Origin: Streptomyces sp. NBS 14/10
GTDB taxonomy: Bacteria; Actinomycetota; Actinomycetes; Streptomycetales; Streptomycetaceae
Reading direction: 5' to 3'
DNA length: 61,030 nucleotides
Assembly: GCF_002224125.1 (NCBI RefSeq)
Contig: NZ_NCSM01000050.1
Location: forward strand, 1-61,030
Shown here: in pieces, positions 25,815 to 36,538 of the stretch
Layout of the letters: every line of letters begins with the position of its first letter
Numbering within the stretch: the first letter of the stretch is position 1
Notes under the pieces: model-generated
What the model was told of the DNA's origin: nothing
Databases searched by the model: none
What the model saw: only the letters and a program-made list of their open reading frames with translations
Program-made: the position numbers and the translations under genes

Positions 25815-26885
25815 ATGGATGTTTCGCAAATCGAGTTCGGTATCGACAGCTTCGGAGACCGGCCCCGAAACGACCAGGGCGTGATCGTCTCGCACGCGCA
25901 GGCGATCCGCGCCGCGGTGACCGAAGCGGTCCTTGCCGACCAGGTCGGTATCGACGTTGTTGCGTTGGGCGAGCACCACCGGCCCGAGTACGCGATCTCC
26001 AGCCCTGAGACAGTGCTGGCGGGTATCGCGACAGCCACGAAGCGCATCCGGCTGGCCTCGGGCGTGACAGTGCTGTCCTCGGACGACCCGGTGCGAGTGT
26101 TCCAGCGGTTCGCCACGGTCGATGCGCTCTCCAGCGGCCGCGCCGAGGTGATCCTCGGACGCGGTTCCTTCACCGAGTCGTTCCCCCTGTTCGGGTACGA
26201 CCTCAAGGACTACGAGGTGCTGTTCGAGGAGAAGATCGACCTTTTCCATCGGCTCCTGGACGAGAAGCCGGTCAGCTGGGAAGGCACCACGCGTGCCGCC
26301 CTGCACGATGCGGACGTGTACCCGAAGACGGATTCGGGGCGTCTCAACACCTGGGTAGGGGTTGGCGGGACACCCCAGTCCGTGCTCCGCACCGCTCAGT
26401 ACGGCTTCCGGCTCATGCTCGCAATCATCGGCGGCGCCCCCGACCGGTTCGCTCCCTACGTGGATCTGTACCGGCGTGCCAGCCACGAGTTCGGCACGAC
26501 CGCGCAGCCAATCGGCACGCATTCGCCCGGCTTCGTCGCCTCCACTGACGAAGAGGCCAAGGAGCTCTTCTACCCTGGGTACAAGGAGATCCGCGACCGG
26601 ATCGGGGGGCAGCGCGGCTGGCCGCCGCTCCGCCGGGAAGAATTCGACGCCGAGGTGGACCGCGGGTCGCTGTACGTCGGCTCGGTCGAGACGGTCGCGG
26701 CCAAGATCGCCCATGCCATCCGGGTCCTGAACGCGGGCCGGTTCGACATGATCTACTCCGCCGCCGGCACCGTTTCAGCCTCCGCGCGTCTGCGTTCGGT
26801 CGAGCTGTACGGCACCCAGGTCATCCCTCGGATCCGCGAGCTTCTGGCCGAGCAGCCCGCGGCCACGGCGGGAGCGGCGCGATGA
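25815..26885 (+). CDS. LLM class flavin-dependent oxidoreductase
   Basis: 356 aa from ATG 25815; the longer frame back to 25689 runs toward the palindrome. Luciferase-like TIM barrel: [34 protein letters not shown] (the E-HH segment of the group), [60 protein letters not shown]. Uses FMN or F420; the substrate is unknown. Its stop overlaps the next gene by four bases (ATGA), so the two are translated together and probably act together, the second gene resembling F420:NADP reductases. Confidence 0.88.
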   Translation: MDVSQIEFGIDSFGDRPRNDQGVIVSHAQAIRAAVTEAVLADQVGIDVVALGEHHRPEYAISSPETVLAGIATATKRIRLASGVTVLSSDDPVRVFQRFATVDALSSGRAEVILGRGSFTESFPLFGYDLKDYEVLFEEKIDLFHRLLDEKPVSWEGTTRAALHDADVYPKTDSGRLNTWVGVGGTPQSVLRTAQYGFRLMLAIIGGAPDRFAPYVDLYRRASHEFGTTAQPIGTHSPGFVASTDEEAKELFYPGYKEIRDRIGGQRGWPPLRREEFDAEVDRGSLYVGSVETVAAKIAHAIRVLNAGRFDMIYSAAGTVSASARLRSVELYGTQVIPRIRELLAEQPAATAGAAR

Positions 26886-27550
26886 CCTACCCTGTCACCA
26901 CTGTCGGGATCCTGGGAGCCGGGAAAGTCGGCACCGTCCTGGCGCGCTTGGCGGTCGCCGCCGGCTACCGAGTCCTGATCTCCGGGTCCGGTGATCCCTC
27001 CAAGATCGCGCTTACCACCAAGATCCTCACCCCCGGAGCGATCGCCGTATGGTCGGCCCAGGCCGCGGATGCCGCCGACGTGGTGGTCCTGGCTCTCCCG
27101 CTCGGCAAACACCGCGACCTCCCAGTCCCGAAGCTAGAGGGAAAGCTGGTCATCGACGCGATGAACCACTGGTGGGAGGTCGATGGTCCCCGCGACGCGA
27201 TCCTCCCTCCCGACACCTCTTCGAGCGAAGTCGTTCAGCGGTTCCTGACAGGCGCACGTGTCGTGAAAGCCCTCAACCACATGGGTTACCACGACCTCGA
27301 GGACGGGGCTCGTCCAGCCGGCGGCCTCGGACGCAAGGCCATCGCGATCGCCGGCGACTCGCCCAAGGATCTCGCCGTCGTGTCTGCGCTGATCGACGCT
27401 CTCGGATTCGACCCACTCACCATCGGCGATCTCACAGCGGGCGTCCGGCTCGAGCCCGGAACCCCCGCCTTCGGAGCCAATGTCGACGCCGACCGGCTTC
27501 GCGTGCTCACCGCCACCCCCGCTCCGACAAGACTTTTTGAGCACTCGTAA
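26882..27550 (+). CDS. NADPH:F420 oxidoreductase-like NAD(P)-binding protein
   Basis: 222 aa. The N-terminal [20 protein letters not shown] is a GxGxxG dinucleotide motif, followed by [15 protein letters not shown] (NADP-type Ser after the second strand), [35 protein letters not shown] and [20 protein letters not shown], the layout of F420-dependent NADP reductases (NADP_oxidored_F420). It may recycle the flavin or deazaflavin for the overlapping LLM enzyme. ATGA overlap with the LLM stop supports one operon. Confidence 0.85.
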   Translation: MTYPVTTVGILGAGKVGTVLARLAVAAGYRVLISGSGDPSKIALTTKILTPGAIAVWSAQAADAADVVVLALPLGKHRDLPVPKLEGKLVIDAMNHWWEVDGPRDAILPPDTSSSEVVQRFLTGARVVKALNHMGYHDLEDGARPAGGLGRKAIAIAGDSPKDLAVVSALIDALGFDPLTIGDLTAGVRLEPGTPAFGANVDADRLRVLTATPAPTRLFEHS

Positions 27551-27626
27551 CAGAAGAACAGAAGCACCTCGGCCGGACCGGAGAACCGTGGCCACGCCGT
27601 GACGCTCTCTGCAGAAAGACAGTCAG

Positions 27627-27977
27627 ATGACTCAAGGACTGGCTGACAACCCCGGCGCATCCGTGACGGTCGAGCTCGATCTCGCCAGCCCGATCAGCTC
27701 CTACACAATTGTTCGTGCCGACGAAACACCCGTCGGCATGGCCGACTTCGTCGTCATACCTGGCGCAAGCGAAGAACGAATATTCTTCCATACCGAGGTG
27801 TGCCAGGATTTCGGCGGCGGTGATCTGGTTGCGCTGCCAGTGAGCAAGGCACTCACAGACAGCATTCGCGAAAACGTCACCGTCGTGCCGTTGTGCCCGA
27901 TGTTCGCTCGCCATCTGCGGGTACATGGTGACGAATTTGTCGCGCAACGATGGTATGTTCCGTCAGCCGATACCTGA
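27627..27977 (+). CDS. GNAT-like small acetyltransferase, acetyl-CoA loop altered
   Basis: 116 aa of the same short family as 10709 and 19968. ERIFFHTEVCQDFGGGDLVA replaces the usual FxGxGLG/A loop with FGGGDLVALP, then VSKALTDSIRENVTVVPLCP and MFARHLRVHGDEF are normal. The C-terminal VAQRWYVPSADT is also unusual. Local frame changes could explain both. Acetyl-CoA binding may be weakened. ATG 27627 is 76 bp after the F420 reductase-like stop. Confidence 0.7.
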   Translation: MTQGLADNPGASVTVELDLASPISSYTIVRADETPVGMADFVVIPGASEERIFFHTEVCQDFGGGDLVALPVSKALTDSIRENVTVVPLCPMFARHLRVHGDEFVAQRWYVPSADT

Positions 27978-28144
27978 CGACATAGGAGTAATCACGCGCG
28001 CCGCGCTCGGCGAAGCGTGAGGTCATCTCCCTGGGTTGCATCGACAATGTGACGCAGTGAAGCGCCGCCAGGGGCCTCCTGGTACCAGGGCGGACGCAGC
28101 ACGGTTCTCACGGCGCGAAGATGGCAATTATGCATGGAGGACGA

Positions 28145-30395
<2,251 letters not shown>

Positions 30396-30430
30396 CGGTG
30401 GATGACCGGCTGTTCCCCTGACGGCTTCTC

Positions 30431-30450
30431 ATGACGCGGAACCGCGTCAT
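30431..30450 (+). terminator. hairpin after the chloroperoxidase-type gene
   Basis: ATGACGCGG and CCGCGTCAT are perfect 9-bp arms around AA. Position just after the stop at 30395 suggests a terminator, though there is no U-tract. Confidence 0.4.
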
Positions 30451-30460
30451 CGCCGCCGAC

Positions 30461-30511
30461 GAGAGGCGTATGTGGCGCCGAACTGTTGTTGAGGTGCCAC
30501 ATACGCCCCTC
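30461..30511. promoter_or_regulatory. 51-bp inverted repeat upstream of MerR pseudogene
   Basis: Arms of 16 bp (core GGCGTATGTGGC at 30465-30476 and GCCACATACGCC at 30496-30507) with one mismatch and a 19-nt spacer. A long dyad just before a MerR gene start is likely its operator. Confidence 0.5.
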
Positions 30512-30531
30512 GAACGCGGGAGGGATACGAC

Positions 30532-31165
30532 ATGCCGTGGAGCACTCGCCGGCTCGCAGCTGGCGGACACGACAGTGAACACCATCCGCCACTATCACCG
30601 TCTCGGTCCACTCGATGAATCGGAGCGCCGGCACAACGGATACAAGCAGTACGAGGTGCGGCACCTGGTGAGTCTGCTGCGCATCCGATGTCTCGCAGAG
30701 CTCGGTGTGCCGCTCGCACGGATCGGTGACGTCAGCGCCGACACCGACAGCACACCGGGCGTCCTGCGCAACCTCGACGCCGAGCTCCAGCGGCGCATCG
30801 AGCGCTTGGAGAAGGCGCGGACGGACATCGCAGCGATCCTCCGCGCCCGCGCGCCGGCGGACGTCCCTGCCGGATTCGAGTCCGTGGCAGCTCGGCTGTC
30901 CGAGGCCGACAGCTCGATGATTCACATCAACGGACAGGGAGACGCGGAAACCTCTGGGCGAAAGGCTCGCGCGGATTCTCACGCAGAATCTCGTCGACTA
31001 TCCATGGATGAGCGATCCTGCTTCGCACCTGTCCAAGAGCGGATCCGTCACCGCGCAGACGTTCGTGGATGCCATGCCGGAGTTGCACAAACCCTGCCCA
31101 ATTAGACGTGATTGTCCAAGCCGGCACTCTCGCGCATGAGCGAGTGTGTGCCATGCGAAAGCAGA
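30532..31165 (+). pseudogene. MerR family regulator, frameshifted
   Basis: ATG 30532 has GGGAGGG upstream and begins MPWSTRRLA, the normal start of this MerR group, then loses frame near 30560. The adjacent frame continues LADTTVNTIRHYHRLGPLDE, GYKQYEVRHLVSLLRIRCLA (HTH and wing), a coiled coil, and then drifts again: SKSGSVTAQTFVDAMPEL and NPAQLDVIVQAGTLAHERV appear in other frames. At least three frame changes. As encoded it cannot make a regulator. Confidence 0.7.
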
Positions 31166-31194
31166 GTGAAGGCGGACGGGGTTGTCCAGTCAGG

Positions 31195-31440
31195 GAGCAG
31201 CGCCGTAGGCGCTTGACTCTGTCCTTCCCGGCGTCCCGGGCGGCCCGCCACTCGATGATGTGGGAGTGGTACAGCCGCTCACGGCGCAGGGTCGCGCCTT
31301 TCTCCCCGGCCGGGGCGGCGTCGTACTCGGCGACCATGCGCAGCTCGTATTCCGGGGAGAAGCGGCGGCGGGTCGGTTCGGTGCCGGGTCCTCGGACTCG
31401 GCTATCGGACTGTTCGTGCTGGTCATACGGGGGTGGACTC
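31195..31440 (-). pseudogene. IS3-family transposase OrfA fragment
   Basis: FSPEYELRMVAEYDAAPAGE followed by KGATLRRERLYHSHIIEWRA is the helix-turn-helix OrfA of IS3-family elements (EYxLRxVxEYDAAxxGEKGALLRRE). The frame continues into unrelated sequence at the end and OrfB is absent. Confidence 0.7.
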
Positions 31441-31533
31441 CCGCCTCGCCCAGGAAGGACAATCCGGCATACCGGGTGTCTCACCACAGACTGACAGGGA
31501 GGGCCTCGCCTCCCGCGACGAAGTCCACCCTGT

Positions 31534-31893
31534 GACCGGCCCACCGGCTGGCTGAGCGCCCTGAACGAGGACGGCATCGGTGCCGCCCTGCGCGCAGTGC
31601 ACGCGGACGTGGCCCACTCCTGGAGCCTCAAGGAGCTCCCCGACATCAGCCACATGTCGCGGCAGGTCGCGCGCGACATCCTGGCCGAGTGGTGTGTCCA
31701 GAGCCAGGTGCACATGCGCGACCGGCGGCCCGTCGCGGAGGGCGACCTGCCCGCCGACACCGACCCGGAACTGATCGCCCGCTACGCCATGACGATCGCG
31801 AATGGCATGGCCGTGCAGGCGGTGGGTGGTGCGGCGGGCGAGGATCTCCAACGAGCGGCGGACGCCGCTCTCCGGAACTGGCCGCCGTCCTGA
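31534..31893 (+). pseudogene. mosaic ORF: AraC fragment fused to TetR C-terminus
   Basis: 31534-31661 is a near-identical copy of AraC codons at 41221-41348 ([40 protein letters not shown]). From about 31665 the same frame becomes VARDILAEWCVQSQVHMRDR and LIARYAMTIANGMAVQAVGG, the ligand-domain tail of a TetR regulator, ending at 31893. It has half of an AraC HTH and no TetR HTH. A recombination product; whether expressed is unknown. Confidence 0.65.
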
Positions 31894-32127
31894 CAACTGC
31901 CGCGCTTGAATCAGTCGACCAGTGAGGTTCGCCACCAGGATCCGTTTTCCTGGACCGGCCTGTCATCGGCGGATCCGTAAGGTCTGACGTTCTGTCCACA
32001 ACACGCAGAGGATCATGCGGTGCCTGATCCTGTTCCAGCGGCCTCAACCGGCTGGATCACGAACTGCGGCTGGAGTATTGACGACAGGCAGTACCCGACA
32101 CGGATCGATGCCGGGGCAGCGGTGATG

Positions 32128-32784
32128 TCATGCCTGGTTTTCGGTGGGCGTGGCCAGGAGCTGCATCTCCCAGGTGAAGGCCACACCGCTGGCACCGCCG
32201 TGCTGCGCCTGAACCTCGGCGGCGCCCTGCACGGTCTTCTCGCGGGCCCAGTCGCGCTGCCACTCGCCCAGCACGGCCATCCAGGTGATCGGGGTCACGC
32301 CCGCCTGGATCATGCGCTGCACCGCCATGTCGTGGGCCTCCTTGGAGACACCGCCCGACGCGTCGGTGACGACGTAGACCTCGAAGCCCTCACCCGCCGC
32401 CTGTATCGCCGGCATGGCCACGCAGATCTCCGTCCAGAGGCCGGCGATGATCAGCTTCTTGCGTCCTGTCGCCTTGACGGCGTTCACGACACGCTCGTCC
32501 TGCCAGGTGTTGATGAAGGTCCTGTTGATCGGCTTCTGCTCCGGGAACACATCCTGCAGACCCTGGAGAAGAAGGCCGCCGCGCTCCTCCAGGACGGTGG
32601 TCAGAATGGTCGGAACGTCGTACACCTTGGCGGCCTTGGCGAGCCCGACGGCGTTGTTGATGACCATCGTCGGTTCGTGGCTGTGCAGGTTGGCGACCTG
32701 GAACGGCTGGTGGTCGATGAGCGCGAGCACGCTCTCCTCGGGCGTCAGCAGCGCGCTGAGTCCGGCCTTGTTCTCGGTACCCAC
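32128..32784 (-). CDS. isochorismatase-family hydrolase (YcaC-like)
   Basis: 218 aa from GTG 32784, preceded by AGAAGGGGAA; earlier in-frame starts fall outside the coding-like part. VLALIDHQPFQVANLHSHEP carries the catalytic Asp, KPINRTFINTWQDERVVNAV the Lys-region, and KLIIAGLWTEICVAMPAIQA the nucleophilic Cys of the D-K-C triad, with VYVVTDASGGVSKEAHDMAV next. YcaC-type hydrolases are octameric, with unknown substrate. The C-terminal VQAQHGGASGVAFTWEMQLL is a YcaC feature. Two TTGA-N4-TCAA-like boxes lie 116-158 bp upstream. Confidence 0.87.
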   Translation of the reverse strand: MGTENKAGLSALLTPEESVLALIDHQPFQVANLHSHEPTMVINNAVGLAKAAKVYDVPTILTTVLEERGGLLLQGLQDVFPEQKPINRTFINTWQDERVVNAVKATGRKKLIIAGLWTEICVAMPAIQAAGEGFEVYVVTDASGGVSKEAHDMAVQRMIQAGVTPITWMAVLGEWQRDWAREKTVQGAAEVQAQHGGASGVAFTWEMQLLATPTENQA

Positions 32785-32899
32785 GAGATTCCCCTTCTGG
32801 AACTTTGCGTCCGCGGGTCTCCGGTAGTGCACCGACACCTCGATACCCCGACGTGAGCCAGATACGGGTTGGCCGGGCCGGCGACCGCAAACCATTTGG

Positions 32900-32942
32900 T
32901 TGACGCGTCATCGACACTAGATGTCGATCGGTGATGCGTCAA
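32900..32942. promoter_or_regulatory. two TTGA-N4-TCAA-like boxes upstream of isochorismatase gene
   Basis: TTGACGCGTCAT (32900-32911) and GTGATGCGTCAA (32931-32942), each one mismatch from consensus, face each other around TCGACA/TGTCGA inner arms. They resemble the paired arrangement at 25621. Confidence 0.5.
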
Positions 32943-33262
32943 CTAGCAACGGTCTTGGGCGTTCAGGCGAACTGGTCAGGTATGGTCACCGGCGTCCGTG
33001 AAGCGCAACTCGAGGGATACTGCTACGAGTTGATGGGTGATGGCGGATGAGGTGTCGGTGCTGGTGAACGGCATGATGCATTTGAGGCGTTCAAAGTCCG
33101 GCCGCAGGGCTGACGCCCGCCACCAGCTCGTCTTCGTCAACCGCTCCACCATCACGTTGGCGGACGTGTCCGCCCGCGCACCTGTGCCCAGGCCAGGAGA
33201 ATCGAGCTCCGCCTCAACGTCACCGGGATCCAGGTCCGCCGGCCTCTCGCCGGCCGCGGGGA
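32943..33262. other. no gene recognised
   Basis: A 113-codon plus-strand frame at 33037 has low-complexity Ser/Pro/Arg content and no family resemblance. Probably noncoding sequence left of the transposase scrap. Confidence 0.3.
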
Positions 33263-33430
33263 CGGCGCGCGTTCGTATCCGGCAAGAAGAGACACAAACC
33301 CATGAAGGCCACCGTCATCGCCGACTTACCTGGCCGCAGGTTATGGGCCGATGCCCTTCGCCCCGGCCGCAGGCGTGACGCCACGGCCGCCCGCAGCGAA
33401 GGCATCACCGACTTCTTCCAGCACTTTCCC
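33263..33430 (+). pseudogene. IS5-type (DDE_Tnp_4) transposase fragment
   Basis: RRAFVSGKKRHKPMKATVIA, then GRRLWADALRPGRRRDATAA and RSEGITDFFQHFP, is the central catalytic stretch of IS5-superfamily transposases (GKKxxNTxKxxVxxD...PGxxHDxTxxR). About 55 codons, with no beginning or end. Confidence 0.6.
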
Positions 33431-33475
33431 GCCGGTCAAGCCTCCGGGCGGTTTCCGCCGGGAGGCTTGACCGGC
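33431..33475. terminator. very strong 45-nt hairpin
   Basis: GCCGGTCAAGCCTCC (33431-33445) and GGAGGCTTGACCGGC (33461-33475) are perfect 15-bp arms, with further pairing GGCGG/CCGCC inside and a TTT loop. It lies 50 bp past the 3' end of the minus-strand carboxylesterase remnant. Possible bidirectional terminator or transposon structure. Confidence 0.45.
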
Positions 33476-33526
33476 TGACGGAATTGTCGGCAGCCTGGTT
33501 GCAGGGCTCGCCGGATCGCATCGTTG

Positions 33527-35394
33527 CTACGGGATCGGTCCGTCGTAGTCCGTCCAGAAGTCGATGGCGTCCGATCGCGGCCGGGGTGCCGGCGCGCTGC
33601 CTTCACCAAATTCCATGACCTGCTCGGGTGCTTGCTCCACCGTGGGCCAGACCGGCAGGCCCGATGCGTTCGGGTCGCCCGTACGCACGAAATTGACCCA
33701 GTACGCGCTCATCTGGTCGCGCAACCTGTAGTCGACCTCTTCGTATACGGCGTCATTGTCCTTCCCGAGGTTGTCATAGGCGTACATCACCTCCGCACCG
33801 TGATAGGCGCCGAACTTCTCGAGGCCTTTTCCGGCGGGACGCGAGTGAAGTAGTAGAGGTACGCGTCTGACTCGCCCGCTTGAGTCCGCAGGCGCGCCCA
33901 GCGGTGCATGGCGCGAGTCATGATCTTGTCGGTATCGGCCTCCAGTCGGGACTTCAGCACCTGTTCCTGGTTCTCACCGGGGTACAGTCGCAAAAAGCGC
34001 TCGGCGTCCGCGCCGTACGTCTTGCGGACCGACTCCTGATACGTGTCCGCGTCGGTGCCCGGTGGGGTGGCCAGAGCGAGCGAGGCCTCGTCCGCGTTAC
34101 TGTCGAGAAGGATCGGCACGTCCAACTGTTCTCCGGATGCGTAGATCTCCACCGGCGGCCGGTCCAGGAGGTGGCCGTCGATGGAGGGACGCCAGTGGGC
34201 GTCGAGTGACTTGACGGCGTCGAGGATGCGCTGACGGACATCTTGCGCATCTCCTCCACGGAGGCCGCCCCCAGGTTCTCGCTCAGACGTCTGCCGGCGT
34301 CCTCTGCCGCCGCCCTGGTATCGGCCTGATCGCCCTTCTCGGTGCTTCCGACCCTGCCCATACAGGCCCCGCTCCCGGCAATGATGCCGTCCACCAGCCC
34401 TTCAGCGAGTGGCGTCGCGCCCAGAATGCACACGCTCGCGCCGCCGGCGGACTCTCCCCCGCGATCGTCACTTGGTCAGGTCTCCGCCGAACGCCGCGAT
34501 GTTCTGTCGGATCCATTTCAGCGCGCAATCTGATCGAGGATTCCGTAATTACCTGAAGTGCTTTCCTTGGATTCTGCCGCGAGTTCCGGATGAGAAAGGA
34601 ATCCGAGCACTCACAGCCGGTAGTTGAGTGTGACGACGATCACCTCACCCCTCGAAGCGAGTGCCTCGCCGCCGTAGAGCGGCGGAGCTCCCGAACCAGT
34701 CGTGAACCCCCCGCCCGGAACGTGGACGAGCACGGGAAGCTTCGCCGAGGCGGGCTTCGTGCTGTGCCAGATGTTGAGGGTGAGGCTGTCCTCGCTGACC
34801 GGATACGGGTTGAGGAACGTGTCCTTGAACGGGAACGTCCGAGAACCTGTCGGCGGTGAACACCTCGGAGCGCGGCTCGGGAGGCTGAGGCGGACTCCAA
34901 CGTAAATCTCCCACGGGGGGCCGGGCGTAGGCGATGCCCGCGAATATCTCGACCGTGCGCTCGTGGTTGAGGACGCCTCGCACGGGCCCCTCCCGCGTGG
35001 AGACGAGCGCGGAAGGCTGGGGATCGGTCCCGCCCGCGATGCGGTTCTGCGCGGGTGGGTAGGCGAGGACGGCAGTGGTACTCACGAGTGTTCCGGCAAG
35101 CAGCCAGGCCACTTGGAGCAGGGCGCGCCCTCGAAGCCACCAGGGTGCGGTCACACCGAGGGCCGCGAGCAGCGTGCCCAGGAGTGCCCAACTCCACCAC
35201 GGGCTCCGGTTGCGCCATGCAAGCATGGCCGCGATCGCGGTAAGGGGAAGGAGGGGTACCCAGTATCTGGGAGATCGAGTGAACCTTCGCCGCCGACCCG
35301 CGCCTACATTGGCGATTGCTTGATCAACGCCTGGTGGGTGAGTCTTTTTCCGGTTCGCACTAAACCAGTCTTTCGGTTCCTGGACAGAGCACAC
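33527..35394 (-). pseudogene. membrane-anchored type-B carboxylesterase, several frameshifts
   Basis: The N-terminus (MCSVQEPKDWFSANRKKTHP) leads into three or four hydrophobic segments (VPLLPLTAIAAMLAW, WALLGTLLAALGVTAPWWL, VAWLLAGTLVSTTAVLA), then the esterase: SALVSTREGPVRGVLNHERT, IFAGIAYARPPVGDLRWSPP, SEDSLTLNIWHST, PVLVHVPGGGFTTGSGSSPL (oxyanion hole), GESAGGASVCILGA (Ser), and the tail FGAYHGAEVMYAYDNLG (His region) to DAIDFWTDYDGPIP. Segments fall in different frames, requiring at least four shifts. The catalytic Ser, acid and His regions are all recognisable, so it was functional in the past. Confidence 0.75.
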
Positions 35395-35509
35395 CTGCGT
35401 GCCGGCAGTCGATCGGGCCGGTGACCCGCAATGCCTGGCCGTTCCCGGCCTCGCCGCTGCCCTCTGCTGCTACAAGCGACTCGTCCGCTTCACCACATAC
35501 GACACGGTC

Positions 35510-36124
35510 TTATATCCGACCCCGCTCCCGTGCGAGACGCACCGCCGCGTGCCGGTTCTCCGCGCCGAGCTTGCTCTCGGCCGACGACAGGTAGCTCCGT
35601 ACGGTCCCCTCGGCGAGTGCGGCGCGCTCGGCGATCTCCGCGAGGGGCGCCCCGTCAGCGGCGTGCTCCAGCACCTCGGCCTCCCGCGCGGTCAGCGGCG
35701 AGTCCCCGGTGGAGATCGCGTCGGCGACCAACTCCGGGTCGACGTACCGGTTTCCGGCGTGCACCGTGCGGATCAGCTCGGCGAGCCGCTGGGCGCTGAC
35801 CGTCATGGGGACGAACCCGCGCACACCCGCCGCGAGCGCCCGCTTCAGATGCCCGGGCGCCCGTGACTGGTCACGATCAGTACCTGGCAGGCGGGCAGCT
35901 CGGCCCGCAGCGATGTGGCGACCTTCACACCGTCGGCGCCGGGCATCTGGAGATCCAGTACGGCGACGTCCGGAGTGTGCGCCCGTGCCATCGCCAGTGC
36001 CTCGCGGCCGGTGGCCGCCTCGGCGAACGACGACCAGGTCGTCCTCCAGGGACAGCAGGGCCGCCAGGGCCCCGCGGATGAGGTGCTCGTCGTCGGCGAG
36101 CAGGACGCGCACGGTCGGCGTCAC
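35510..36124 (-). pseudogene. NarL/LuxR-type response regulator, two frameshifts in receiver
   Basis: Receiver start VRVLLADDEHLIRGALAALL is normal. The middle (VAVLDLQMPGADGVKVATSL with the phospho-Asp, and LPACQVLIVTS) is in another frame, and RALAAGVRGFVPMTVSAQRL returns to the first frame. The DNA-binding domain is intact: SPLTAREAEVLEHAADGAPL, AEIAERAALAEGTVRSYLSS, AESKLGAENRHAAVRLA. Two compensating shifts at about 36035 and 35870 wreck the receiver, including the phosphorylation site. It follows an ABC exporter whose kinase gene has been deleted. Confidence 0.75.
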
Positions 36125-36125
36125 G

Positions 36126-36538
36126 GGGCGACCTCCAGCGCACGAGCCCGCTGCGCAGGACCGGCGTCGCCGATCCGGCGACGATCTCCACGTCCCGCAG
36201 GTCTCCGGTGCGCAGCCGCTTGAGGACGAGTTCCTCGCGCCGGACGACGAAGACGCCGACGAGGGCCGAGTAGACGGCGAACAGCAGTGAGAAGCCGACC
36301 GCGGCGGGCAGCATGAGCGTGCCGGTGGTCAGCCCGGCTCCCGCGAGATCCATCTCCTTGGCCGCCGACCTCACACTGAACGGCAGCACCAGCGGCACGA
36401 ACAGGGTAGCGATCAGGGCCCCTTGTTCCGTCCAAAGAGGGTCAGCTCGGCGTGGGCGAGGGCGACCATGCGCGACCTCGGCGTGCTGATCGCGCCACGC
36501 CGCACCGAGGCGCTCGGGGTGGCCGTGGTGGCGCTCAT
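36126..36538 (-). pseudogene. ABC-2 permease N-terminal half fused to histidine-kinase tail
   Basis: ATG 36538 overlaps the ATPase stop (ATGA). The permease begins MSATTATPSASVRRGAISTP, RSRMVALAHAELTLFGRNKG, shifts frame near 36415, and continues LIATLFVPLVLPFSVRSAAK, LLFAVYSALVGVFVVRREEL, VLKRLRTGDLRDVEIVAGSA. It then stops making sense at about 36160 and ends RALEVAP, which looks like the C-terminal end of a sensor kinase running into the response-regulator start. The second half of the permease and nearly all of the kinase are gone in one deletion. Confidence 0.65.
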
